Positions 1 through 4,944 are shown, counted from the stretch's first letter. The stretch: DNA of 5,091 bases from Clostridia bacterium (GCA_900754775.1 CAAEDZ010000036.1:1-5091), one strand, 5' to 3'. The notes: generated by a model not told the origin, from the letters alone. Numbers and translations are program-made.

Positions 1-43
1 CGTGGAATTTACGCTGCCGGTAAGGAGGCAGGCCGATGTATAA
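1..43 (+). CDS. C-terminal end of probable sensor histidine kinase (5' partial)
   Basis: Reading from base 2, an open frame gives VEFTLPVRRQADV and then TAA at 41-43. A Val-Glu-Phe-Thr-Leu-Pro strand just before the stop is how the HATPase_c domain of many sensor kinases ends (typically a GT-x-V-x-F-x-L-P strand). The frame runs 8 bases into the following response-regulator gene, which fits a co-transcribed, translationally coupled kinase/regulator pair. YesN-type regulators usually sit beside a YesM-type membrane kinase, so I infer that subtype from context only. Just 13 residues are visible, and none of the catalytic motifs, so the identity rests on the tail motif plus the neighbour. Confidence 0.62.
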   Translation, partial: VEFTLPVRRQADV

Positions 44-1637
44 GGTCTTTCTGGTGGACGATGAGATCGTCATCCGCGAGGGCATCCGCAACAGCTTCCC
101 CTGGGAGGAAAACGGCTTCACCCTCGTGGGCGAGGCCCCGGACGGGGAACTGGCCCTGCAGACCATGCAGGACGTCAAGCCGGACATCCTCATCACCGAC
201 ATCCGCATGCCCTTCATGGACGGCATGCAATTGTGCGAGGCCGTGTCCCACACCATGCCGTGGGTGCAGATCGTCATCCTCTCCGGCTACGATGACTTCA
301 CCTACGCTCAGCAGGCCATCTCTTTGGGCGTGAAGGAATACCTGCTCAAGCCGGTGAGCGCGCAGGAGCTGCTGGAAGTCCTCCAGCGCATCGCCGGCCG
401 CATCCGCGAGGAGCGCCGCGCGCAGGCCGACCTTCTGCGCATCCAGCGGCAGCTGGCCACCTCCTCGGCCTTTTTGCGCGAAACGCTGCTTGGCGAGGCG
501 CTGAGCGGCGTGCGCGGCGAGGAGGGCGTGCAGGCGCTTCTGGAGCGGGCGCGGGCGCTGAACCTGTCGCTCTCGGCAAAGCGCTATCTGGTCATGCTCG
601 CCTGTCCGCGCGGCGGCGAGGAGGGGCGCACATTGGCGCAGAGCGCCGTCTACCGCCTGGCCGACAGCTCCGGCGAGGCCGTGTACGCCTGCGAGGCGCA
701 GGGCGGCGCCTTTGCCCTCATCGTGCTTGGCGACAGCGACGAGGCGCTGGAAGAGCGCGCCTACGGCTTTGCCCAGGCCGCCCTCTACGAGGTGGAGCGC
801 GCCACGGGCAAAAGCGCCCACATGTGCATCGGCGAGGCGGTGGACAGCCTTGCCGACCTGCCGCGCTCCCACCAGTCCGCCCAGCGCGTGCGCCGCGCCA
901 TGGAATCGTCCGCCGACGCCGAAAAGCGCCGCATCATGGGCGTGCGCGACATGGACGACCTGCCCCCCGCCGCCCCGGCCATCAATCTGGACGTGTCGCC
1001 CCTCTCCGAGCGCCTGCGCTACGCCAACCGCGAGGACGTCGAGGGCATCCTCAAGGACTACATCGCCTCCATGGGCTCCGCGGCCATCCACTCGGTGATG
1101 ATGGTCAACTTCCTCTATGTGGAGATCCTCATGGCCGCCAGCCGCATCATCAGGGAAAGCGGCGGCGAACCGCGCAATGTCATCGACGCCAAGCTCTGGG
1201 AGGACAACCTCTTTTCCGCCGCGCCGGAGCCGGAGGGGGTCATCCCGCTGGCGCGCGAAGTGCTGGAAAAGGCCATCGCCTACCGCGAGGAGCGCTCAGC
1301 CACGCGCTACAACGCCGTCATCAACAAAGCCCGCGCCTATCTGGCCCACGAATACCAGAACAGCGGCGTGACCCTCAACGACGTCTCCCGCCACGTGTGC
1401 ATGTCCAACAGCCACTTCTGCACCATCTTTTCGCAGGAGATGGGCGTGACCTTCACCGAATACCTCACCCAGCTGCGCATGGACAAGGCCAAGGAGCTTT
1501 TGCGCACCACGCAGCAGCGCTCCAGCGACATCGCCTACGCCGTGGGCTACAACGACCCCCACTACTTCAGCTACCTGTTCAAAAAGCACACCGGCATGAC
1601 CCCGCGCGACTTCCGCAAGGAGGCGCAGGGAACGTAG
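36..1637 (+). CDS. YesN-type two-component response regulator, AraC-family DNA-binding output
   Basis: This is a 533-residue cytoplasmic transcription factor. Residues 1-120 are a receiver domain: acidic pocket D8/D9, phosphoacceptor D55 in ITDIRMP, S83 in ILSGYDDF and invariant K105 in LLKPV. A linker helix rich in Arg and Glu (about 115-145) follows. The middle domain (about 150-310) has the pattern CIGEAVDSLADLPRSHQSA, resembling the degenerate GGDEF-like module seen in YesN and CdaR-type regulators. Residues about 430-530 form the double helix-turn-helix of AraC/XylS proteins, with helix 1 around 445-470 (VTLNDVSRHVCMSNSHF) and the second HTH around 496-528, ending in the typical GYNDPHYFSYLFKK...G-TPRDFR signature. 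The start is set by AAGGAGG at 22-28, seven bases before ATG, and it overlaps the upstream kinase tail. In the family, phosphorylation by the partner kinase activates nearby genes, often sugar ABC transporters. No such target is visible here, so the stimulus is unknown. The gene looks intact. Confidence 0.95.
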   Translation: MYKVFLVDDEIVIREGIRNSFPWEENGFTLVGEAPDGELALQTMQDVKPDILITDIRMPFMDGMQLCEAVSHTMPWVQIVILSGYDDFTYAQQAISLGVKEYLLKPVSAQELLEVLQRIAGRIREERRAQADLLRIQRQLATSSAFLRETLLGEALSGVRGEEGVQALLERARALNLSLSAKRYLVMLACPRGGEEGRTLAQSAVYRLADSSGEAVYACEAQGGAFALIVLGDSDEALEERAYGFAQAALYEVERATGKSAHMCIGEAVDSLADLPRSHQSAQRVRRAMESSADAEKRRIMGVRDMDDLPPAAPAINLDVSPLSERLRYANREDVEGILKDYIASMGSAAIHSVMMVNFLYVEILMAASRIIRESGGEPRNVIDAKLWEDNLFSAAPEPEGVIPLAREVLEKAIAYREERSATRYNAVINKARAYLAHEYQNSGVTLNDVSRHVCMSNSHFCTIFSQEMGVTFTEYLTQLRMDKAKELLRTTQQRSSDIAYAVGYNDPHYFSYLFKKHTGMTPRDFRKEAQGT

Positions 1638-1645
1638 GCCGGGCA

Positions 1646-1685
1646 GACAAAAGCGACCGGGAGGGCCGGTCGCTTTTGTCTTTTT
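1646..1685. terminator. Intrinsic terminator, probably bidirectional
   Basis: A perfect 15-bp inverted repeat pairs 1646-1660 (GACAAAAGCGACCGG) with 1666-1680, around a 5-base loop (1661-1665). On the plus strand it is followed by TTTTT (1681-1685), nine bases after the response-regulator stop, so it should end that transcript. Read on the minus strand, the GC core GCGACCGG/CCGGTCGC is followed by TTTTGTCT (1652-1645), with an A-rich stretch ahead of it. It can therefore also end a transcript arriving from the noncoding RNA promoter at 1983-2011. The plus direction is the better of the two. Confidence 0.9.
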
Positions 1686-1746
1686 GGGGCGCGCAAAAGC
1701 CGCCGCGCATGCACGCGACGGCCTGTGTGTCGGTCGCATATGCCCC
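1686..1746 (-). other. Third stem-loop in the 3' part of the candidate ncRNA
   Basis: Downstream of the tandem copies on the minus strand, GGGGC (1746-1742) can pair with GCCCC (1690-1686). Nested inside, GCGAC (1737-1733) can pair with GUCGC (1719-1715). A flanking GCAU (1743-1740), which shares two bases with the outer arm, offers an alternative pairing with AUGC (1710-1707). It is not homologous to the tandem units and has no second copy to test by covariation, so the fold is only suggestive in such GC-rich sequence. Confidence 0.35.
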
Positions 1747-1756
1747 GCAAACGCTC

Positions 1757-1854
1757 GGGCTGTCGGCGGGCGTCGCCTCTCCCGCATCTCTCGGGTCTCC
1801 CCTGTCAATACCATCGGCGTGTGGTCGCAACGAAATTTACCACCTCGACAGCCC
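1757..1854 (-). repeat. Tandem RNA domain, copy B (terminator-proximal)
   Basis: This is a 98-nt unit on the minus strand, homologous to copy A. P1 pairs GGGCUGUCG (1854-1846) with CGACAGCCC (1765-1757), differing from copy A by two full compensatory changes. P2 pairs GUGGU (1843-1839) with ACCAC (1825-1821) around loop AAAUUUCGUUGCG. P3 is GGG-GAGA-CCC (1802-1793). P4 pairs GCGGG (1785-1781) with CCCGC (1770-1766), a compensatory A-U to G-C change relative to copy A. The block GAGAGAU between P3 and P4 is identical in both copies. The most variable part is the P4 loop. Confidence 0.8.
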
Positions 1855-1866
1855 TCGCACACCCCC

Positions 1867-1967
1867 GGGCCGCCGGCAGGTGTCCCCGTCTCCTGCATCT
1901 CTCAGGGTCTCCCCTTGTCAGTACCAGCGGCGCGTGGTCGGGACGAAATCTACCACCTCGGCGGCCC
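1867..1967 (-). repeat. Tandem RNA domain, copy A (promoter-proximal)
   Basis: This is a 101-nt unit on the minus strand. The closing stem P1 pairs GGGCCGCCG (1967-1959) with CGGCGGCCC (1875-1867). P2 pairs GUGGU (1956-1952) with ACCAC (1938-1934) around loop AGAUUUCGUCCCG. P3 is AGGG-GAGA-CCCU (1915-1904). P4 pairs GCAGG (1896-1892) with CCUGC (1880-1876) and sits directly against the 3' arm of P1. The joining segment before P3 carries the conserved bases CGCCG, UGGUA and UGACA. By hand alignment it is about 80% identical to copy B with three single-base gaps, and the closing stem and hairpin positions correspond. Confidence 0.8.
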
Positions 1968-1982
1968 CTTGGGTGCAAGGCC

Positions 1983-2011
1983 ATTATAGCATAGCCCGGG
2001 GCGCTTGTAAA
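1983..2011 (-). promoter_or_regulatory. Sigma-A promoter driving the candidate ncRNA
   Basis: Minus-strand -35 TTTACA (2011-2006) and -10 TATAAT (1988-1983) are separated by exactly 17 bases, with an extended -10 TGC just before TATAAT. The predicted start is near 1976. The -35 box lies nine bases past the stop of the secreted-protein gene on the same strand, and there is no open reading frame with a ribosome binding site after it. The natural product is therefore a noncoding RNA covering the tandem domains. Confidence 0.8.
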
Positions 2012-2036
2012 CTGCCCACCTATCCCTCGGGCAGTT
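2010..2036 (-). other. Stem-loop over the stop codon of the secreted-protein gene
   Basis: A perfect 8-bp inverted repeat, AACTGCCC (2010-2017) with GGGCAGTT (2029-2036), encloses an 11-base loop holding the TAG stop (2022-2020). On the minus strand the 3' arm is followed by only a short UUUA stretch, so it is a poor terminator. It may act as a weak terminator or 3'-end stabiliser. Its 3' arm overlaps the -35 box of the next promoter. Confidence 0.45.
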
Positions 2037-3138
2037 CCACTTCGCGCACGACGAGCAGGTCGGCAAAGTCGCGCAGCGTCGGGCCGCTTCTGTCGAACCA
2101 GTCGGTGGTCTCCATTGCCGCCGCCGCTGCCGGCTCGCCGCAGGCCGCCAGATAGACCGCCTCCCCGCAGGGGACGAACGCCGCCATCCGCACGCCGTAC
2201 AGTTCAGGAAAGGCCACGCGCCATTCCGCCACGACCCCGCCCTGCGCGTCCACCTGCCGCAGCAGGCATTCGCCCGCGAGGGGATGGCCGAAACGCAGGG
2301 CGATGAGCGCGCCGCCCCCGCATGGCAGGATGTCCAGCGCCCCCTGCGTGACCGCCTCCCCCGCCCGCGCCGAGGGATAGTCCTGCTGCCAGACGACCGC
2401 GCCCGCGCGCAGGCGCATCAGGCGCGTGGGCCAGCCGTCCCCGCCGCGGACGTCGATGAGCAGCAGCACGCCTTCGCCGTCCACGCAGGCGGCCGCGACC
2501 TCGCCCCGCTCCCGCCCCTCGCAGCGCCACACTTCCGCGCCCTGCGCGTCCACGCAGACGGCAAAGGGGTAGTTTTCCTCCGCTTCGACGCGGTAGCCGC
2601 AGGCCAGATAGCCCTCCGCGCAGGCAAGGATGTCCGCAAAGCGCAGGCTCTCCTCCCAGCGCGTCTCCCACAGGGTCGCGCCGTCCATGTCCAGCGCCGT
2701 CAGCGTCGAGACCCCGACCGCGGGCGCAGCGTCCACGAGTATGCGTTCGCCATCGCAAAAGAGGTTGAACGCGCCGCGCTCGCCGACCTTCCTGTTCCAG
2801 ATGGTCTCGCGGTCGCGGAGAAAGTCCACGCAATAGCCCTCGTCTCCATAGCGCAGGACCGCGCAGCCCCCACCGTCGAACAGCGCCGCGTCCGCGCAGC
2901 CGCCGTTGTGGGCGCGGTCGCCGCGGGAATACAGCCGCCGCCCGGCAAAGTCGAGAAACCTGACCGACGGCCTGTCCGCCTCTCCGTCCGCGTAACTGCC
3001 CGACAAGAGCAGCCCGCCTTCCATGGCCTCCATGGAAGCCACGTGGTCTATCTCGCGCGTGAAGACCGCCTCGCTCCGCGCCATCCCCGGCAGCAGCGCC
3101 AGAACGAGCGCCAGCAGCGCACACGCTCCCTTTCGCAT
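2020..3138 (-). CDS. Secreted beta-propeller-like protein, function unknown
   Basis: The product is 372 residues. Residues 1-24 form a Sec signal peptide: MRKGACALLALVLALLPGMARSEA, with basic start, hydrophobic core and small residues at the likely cleavage site. No lipobox cysteine follows the hydrophobic core, so signal peptidase I export is expected. The rest lacks membrane segments. It contains repeated beta-rich blocks of about 40-50 residues with an aromatic-turn pattern, for example LDMDGATLWETRW, VDAQGAEVWRCEG, LRAGAVVWQQDY and VDAQGGVVAEWRV. These resemble the blades of PQQ-like or YVTN-type beta-propellers. No catalytic motif is visible. The frame is open upstream, but I chose ATG at 3138 because AAGGGGG lies a few bases ahead and the signal peptide starts there. 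It is transcribed divergently from the XRE gene. I do not recognise an ortholog; a ligand-binding or scaffold role outside the membrane is only a guess. Confidence 0.8.
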   Translation of the reverse strand: MRKGACALLALVLALLPGMARSEAVFTREIDHVASMEAMEGGLLLSGSYADGEADRPSVRFLDFAGRRLYSRGDRAHNGGCADAALFDGGGCAVLRYGDEGYCVDFLRDRETIWNRKVGERGAFNLFCDGERILVDAAPAVGVSTLTALDMDGATLWETRWEESLRFADILACAEGYLACGYRVEAEENYPFAVCVDAQGAEVWRCEGRERGEVAAACVDGEGVLLLIDVRGGDGWPTRLMRLRAGAVVWQQDYPSARAGEAVTQGALDILPCGGGALIALRFGHPLAGECLLRQVDAQGGVVAEWRVAFPELYGVRMAAFVPCGEAVYLAACGEPAAAAAMETTDWFDRSGPTLRDFADLLVVREVELPEG

Positions 3139-3241
3139 CGCCCTTCCCCCTTCTTTATTGGATAGACGCAGAAAGCCCGTCGGTGGTTGATGAAAAAATT
3201 CCCGCGTGTTTTTGGAAACATCTCCCAAATCCCCGTTTTTA

Positions 3242-3307
3242 TGGAAAGTACGCTTGACATTCTCCCCTTTCCGTGCTATACTGCATCCATGGAAAGCAAA
3301 CTTTCCA
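3242..3307. promoter_or_regulatory. Candidate operator half-sites around the XRE promoter
   Basis: TGGAAAG occurs at 3242-3248, just upstream of the -35 box, and at 3290-3296, at the transcription start. Its inverse CTTTCCA is at 3301-3307, and a one-mismatch inverse CTTTCCG is in the spacer at 3267-3273. The pair 3290-3296/3301-3307 is a perfect 7-bp dyad with a CAAA centre. The sites bracket the core promoter, as expected for autoregulation by the encoded XRE protein. The downstream dyad could instead act as a stem-loop at the 5' end of the mRNA. Confidence 0.5.
3254..3282 (+). promoter_or_regulatory. Sigma-A promoter of the XRE/membrane-protein operon
   Basis: TTGACA (3254-3259) and TATACT (3277-3282) are separated by 17 bases, with an extended -10 TGC. 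The predicted start is near 3289. This is close to consensus, so expression is probably high unless repressed. It also shows that the longer open frame beginning at 3187 cannot be the real XRE start, since that lies upstream of the promoter. Confidence 0.85.
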
Positions 3308-3324
3308 CGAAAGGAGGCAGCGAG

Positions 3325-3534
3325 GTGAAGAATCGCCTGGAGGCGCTGCGCAAGGAGCGGGGCATTCGTCAGGAGGAGCTGGCGAAGGCGCTGTCCGTCT
3401 CGCGGCAGACGATCGGCTCGCTGGAAAACGGGCGCTACAACCCGTCCATCCTGCTGGCCTTCCGCATCGCCCGCTATTTCGATCTGCCCATTGAAGAAAT
3501 CTTTCTCTACGACGAACAGGAGGACACGCTATGA
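3325..3534 (+). CDS. Small XRE-family (HTH_3, Cro/CI-type) transcriptional regulator
   Basis: The product is a 69-residue cytoplasmic DNA-binding protein that is almost entirely one helix-turn-helix domain. Residues 3-57 match the family pattern: [21 protein letters not shown], then [18 protein letters not shown] as turn plus recognition helix, then the scaffold helix [18 protein letters not shown]. This is the short single-domain type that sits next to small membrane-protein genes in many Firmicutes. I chose the GTG at 3325 because AAAGGAGG (3310-3317) lies seven bases ahead. An in-frame ATG at 3289 coincides with the predicted transcription start and could give a leaderless form 12 residues longer, which is less likely. 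The stop overlaps the next start (ATGA), implying translational coupling. Autoregulation through the TGGAAAG sites is an inference. Confidence 0.92.
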   Translation: MKNRLEALRKERGIRQEELAKALSVSRQTIGSLENGRYNPSILLAFRIARYFDLPIEEIFLYDEQEDTL

Positions 3535-3962
3535 AAACGAAGTCTCTCGGCTATCTGGCGGCGGCGCTGGGCATCGTGCTGACGGCCGTGGGCCTGTGGC
3601 TGGCAAAGACCTTCCCGGAGGCGGCGGGCGCGATGGCGGCGCTTCCCTACGTACTCATCGGTCTGGGCTGCGGCGCGTTCGGCCACGGCGTGGGCGCGCT
3701 CGCCAACGCCGCCGTCTTCCGCAAGCACCCGGACATCGCGCGCGAAAAGGCCATCGAGGAAAAGGACGAGCGCAACGTGGCCATCCTCAACCGCGCCAAG
3801 GCCAAGGCGCTGGACATGATGTTCTACGTCTTCGGCGCGCTGATGGTCTCGCTGGCGCTGATGGGCGCGGACATCGGCATCGTGCTTTTGCTGGTAGCCG
3901 CCTACCTGTTTGTCGCCGGGTGCATGGTGTACTATATGTGCAAGTATCAGAAGGAGATGTGA
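3531..3962 (+). CDS. Four-helix membrane protein partnered with the XRE regulator (DUF2178-like)
   Basis: The product is 143 residues with four predicted transmembrane helices at about 6-25, 36-58, 93-112 and 114-136. A charged cytoplasmic loop between helices 2 and 3 contains EEKDERN (76-82). A central EKDER motif flanked by two helix pairs is typical of small Firmicutes membrane proteins encoded next to XRE regulators and often placed in DUF2178 or related families; the exact family is from memory. Its start ATG overlaps the regulator stop by four bases, and AGGAGG (3518-3523) precedes it by seven bases. The biochemical role is unknown. The pairing suggests the regulator controls, or responds to, this protein. 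The gene is followed by a hairpin terminator. Confidence 0.82.
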   Translation: MKTKSLGYLAAALGIVLTAVGLWLAKTFPEAAGAMAALPYVLIGLGCGAFGHGVGALANAAVFRKHPDIAREKAIEEKDERNVAILNRAKAKALDMMFYVFGALMVSLALMGADIGIVLLLVAAYLFVAGCMVYYMCKYQKEM

Positions 3963-3980
3963 AAGACCGCGCGGACAAAC

Positions 3981-4018
3981 GGCAGCCGTCCCGGCGATTC
4001 AGGCGCGGGACGGCTGTC
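3981..4018. terminator. Shared hairpin terminator between convergent operons
   Basis: A 13-bp inverted repeat with one G-T wobble pairs 3981-3993 (GGCAGCCGTCCCG) with 4006-4018, around a 12-base loop. It begins 18 bases after the membrane-protein stop. The plus-strand U-tract is weak (CTT, then GCC); the minus side reads CCGTTTGTCC, also weak. The DUF3791 stop codon (4001-3999) falls in the loop, so one arm is coding sequence. It probably ends both transcripts, though perhaps with leakage. Confidence 0.72.
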
Positions 4019-4211
4019 TTGCCTCGATATAAAGGTCAATATCATCGACGATGTAATTGGCTCCTGTGGTATGCAGTGCGTCAAAGCAGGAATACAGGTA
4101 TTCCCAGACGCGGTAACGGTCGAAAAGCCCCGCCACTTGCCTGCCGGTCAGATGGCGCGCTTTCTTGTATTGCTCCACGCAGTAGATGAGAAAATCGCCC
4201 TCTCTGCTCAT
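3999..4211 (-). CDS. DUF3791 family protein
   Basis: The product is 70 residues, matching the usual size of DUF3791 proteins. It carries the family pattern: SREGDFLIYCVEQYK at the start, HLTGRQVAGLFDRY around 20-33, then an aromatic-rich helix (VWEYLYSCFDALHTTG) and the acidic end YIVDDIDLYIE (53-63). No signal peptide or membrane segment is present. The start at 4211 is supported by GGAGGA at 4226-4221, nine bases ahead and inside the end of the upstream gene, with only a two-base gap after that gene's stop. As known from genome neighbourhoods, DUF3791 genes often accompany DUF3990 genes. I infer an antitoxin or accessory role. The last five residues (QPSRA) are encoded by the terminator arm. 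Confidence 0.88.
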   Translation of the reverse strand: MSREGDFLIYCVEQYKKARHLTGRQVAGLFDRYRVWEYLYSCFDALHTTGANYIVDDIDLYIEARQPSRA

Positions 4212-4213
4212 GT

Positions 4214-4453
4214 TTATGTCTCCTCCGGGATGGCAAAGCTCCCCGTTTTCTGTTCCTCGTCGAACATGGCAAACAGCGCCCGCGGGCTGAGGTGCCACAA
4301 CTTGGTGTCCTCCTGCTCCAAAAGCGCATAGACTCTGGAGGTATAAAACGCCCTCGATGCGGTGATCTCGTCCCATGGGTAGTGGTCACAGATATGCGCA
4401 ACGACCTGAGGCACCAGCAGCGTCATAAGCGCCGCAAACGTTTCGTCCGCCAT
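4214..4453 (-). CDS. Small hypothetical protein between DUF3990 and DUF3791 genes
   Basis: The product is a 79-residue soluble, acidic, mainly helical protein without signal peptide or membrane segment. The recognisable stretch is ITASRAFYTSRVYALLEQEDTKLWHLSPRALFAMFDEEQKTG (about 30-71). I recall this middle-gene pattern from DUF3990 neighbourhoods, but I cannot give it a family name. Its ATG shares one base with the TGA of the DUF3990 gene, and GAGGAGG (4467-4461) lies seven bases ahead, so it is translationally coupled. Small size, acidity and position make it a candidate antitoxin or adaptor, either alone or with the DUF3791 protein. This role is inference from context. Confidence 0.8.
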   Translation of the reverse strand: MADETFAALMTLLVPQVVAHICDHYPWDEITASRAFYTSRVYALLEQEDTKLWHLSPRALFAMFDEEQKTGSFAIPEET

Positions 4454-4944
4454 CAAAATTCCTCCTCGGGCACCGTGCCAGTGAAGCGCAGATAGGACAG
4501 GGCCTTTTCCGTCGTCAGGACCAACTGGTCGTAGAGCCGCTTGACCTTGAGCTGTTCCAGCGTCTGTTCCCTCGTCAGCAGGCCGGCGGAATAGAGCGTG
4601 AACGTGCGGTAGACGTCGTCGTTGGCCACCGGGCCAAAGATGAAGTCGCCGCCCTGCCCCGGGTCTTTGCCGGAGCGGTTGGCGCAAACAAAGTCCAGCC
4701 ACGCCTCCCCGGGGCGGTCAAAGCGCAGGAGGCTGCACGCGGAAAACGCCTCCCCTTCGTCCAGCGCGTAGACGCTCACCGTCCTCTGGCCGCTTCCGCG
4801 CCGCTTCGTGACCTTGTCCGCAAAGCTGATCGCCTGCGCCCTGTTCGTCGTCGTATAAAACCCATAGCCAAAGTCCAAAAAGCGGTTCTGTGCGACCAGT
4901 CTCGGCTCGGGAACGGCTACGTTGCTGCCATGGTACACGATCAT
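4453..4944 (-). CDS. DUF3990 protein, ADP-ribosyltransferase-like, putative toxin
   Basis: The product is 163 residues. Conserved blocks visible are YHGSN (4-8), LDFGYGFYTTTNRAQAISFA (23-42), WLDFVCANR (82-90), DFIFGPVANDDVY (100-112) and LYDQLVLTTEKALSYLRF (137-154). These are DUF3990 hallmarks; from memory, the family is grouped with the ADP-ribosyltransferase fold. YHG followed by FG-x-GFYTT parallels the His and Tyr/Thr NAD-binding positions of H-Y-E-type transferases such as PARPs. H5, Y30 and D139/Q140 are therefore candidate active-site residues, by inference. No export signal is present, so it should act in the cytoplasm. I chose ATG at 4944, with GGAGG a few bases ahead, because the family begins at this point. 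An ATG at 4974 with weaker AAGGA would add ten residues. It is first in a three-gene operon with its own promoter. Confidence 0.88.
   Translation of the reverse strand: MIVYHGSNVAVPEPRLVAQNRFLDFGYGFYTTTNRAQAISFADKVTKRRGSGQRTVSVYALDEGEAFSACSLLRFDRPGEAWLDFVCANRSGKDPGQGGDFIFGPVANDDVYRTFTLYSAGLLTREQTLEQLKVKRLYDQLVLTTEKALSYLRFTGTVPEEEF

Larger units (their letters stand above)
1646..1976 (-). ncRNA. Candidate structured noncoding RNA with two tandem homologous domains
   Basis: Read on the minus strand, a near-consensus promoter (2011-1983) is followed by about 330 nt with no convincing coding frame, ending in a terminator hairpin (1680-1646). The RNA would contain two tandem copies of one folded domain (1967-1867 and 1854-1757), a 12-nt linker between them, and a third stem-loop (1746-1686). 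Each tandem domain is closed by a perfect 9-bp stem. Inside it are a 5-bp hairpin with a conserved 13-nt loop, a hairpin capped by a GAGA (GNRA) tetraloop, and a 5-bp hairpin abutting the closing stem. Differences between the copies fall as compensatory pair changes in the closing stem (two C-G to U-A) and in the last hairpin (A-U to G-C). This is what selection on RNA structure produces. I do not recognise the class. A tandem riboswitch seems less likely, because no gene follows on this strand before the terminator. The orientation is inferred from the promoter and the GNRA loop; no expression is shown. Confidence 0.7.

Noticed and set aside
9..1091. 360-residue minus-strand open frame opposite the response regulator
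   Set aside because: It is the antisense shadow of a clearly real gene. Composition is Ala/Gly/His/Leu-rich without any domain, and there is no ribosome binding site.
1296..1898. Minus-strand 200-residue open frame overlapping the candidate RNA
   Set aside because: It runs through the terminator and antisense to the response regulator, has no ribosome binding site or domain, and the conserved signal between the tandem units follows base pairing rather than codons.
1757..1967. Tandem glycine riboswitch, T-box leader or CRISPR repeats as explanation of the two direct repeats
   Set aside because: Conserved cores of those RNAs are not present (the GGUGG resembles only a fragment of a T-box motif), and no gene follows in the transcribed direction. 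Two structured 100-nt copies with covarying stems are not CRISPR repeats.
824..2155. Long open frame on the plus strand (443 residues) running through the response regulator and the RNA region
   Set aside because: It is a high-GC shadow frame with Arg/Pro/His-rich composition, no ribosome binding site and no recognisable domain. It crosses the strong terminator at 1646-1685.
2284..3165. 293-residue plus-strand open frame opposite the secreted-protein gene
   Set aside because: The minus-strand frame has a ribosome binding site, signal peptide and beta-propeller-like blocks. The plus frame has none of these and an Arg/Ala/Pro-biased composition.
3139..3228. Extension of the secreted protein by 30 residues to the ATG at 3228
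   Set aside because: It would bury the signal peptide internally. The ATG at 3138 has a good AAGGGGG site and starts the signal peptide.
3187..3324. Upstream extension of the XRE gene to the ATG at 3187
   Set aside because: It begins upstream of the mapped -35/-10 promoter (3254-3282), and the family starts at the GTG at 3325, which has an ideal ribosome binding site.
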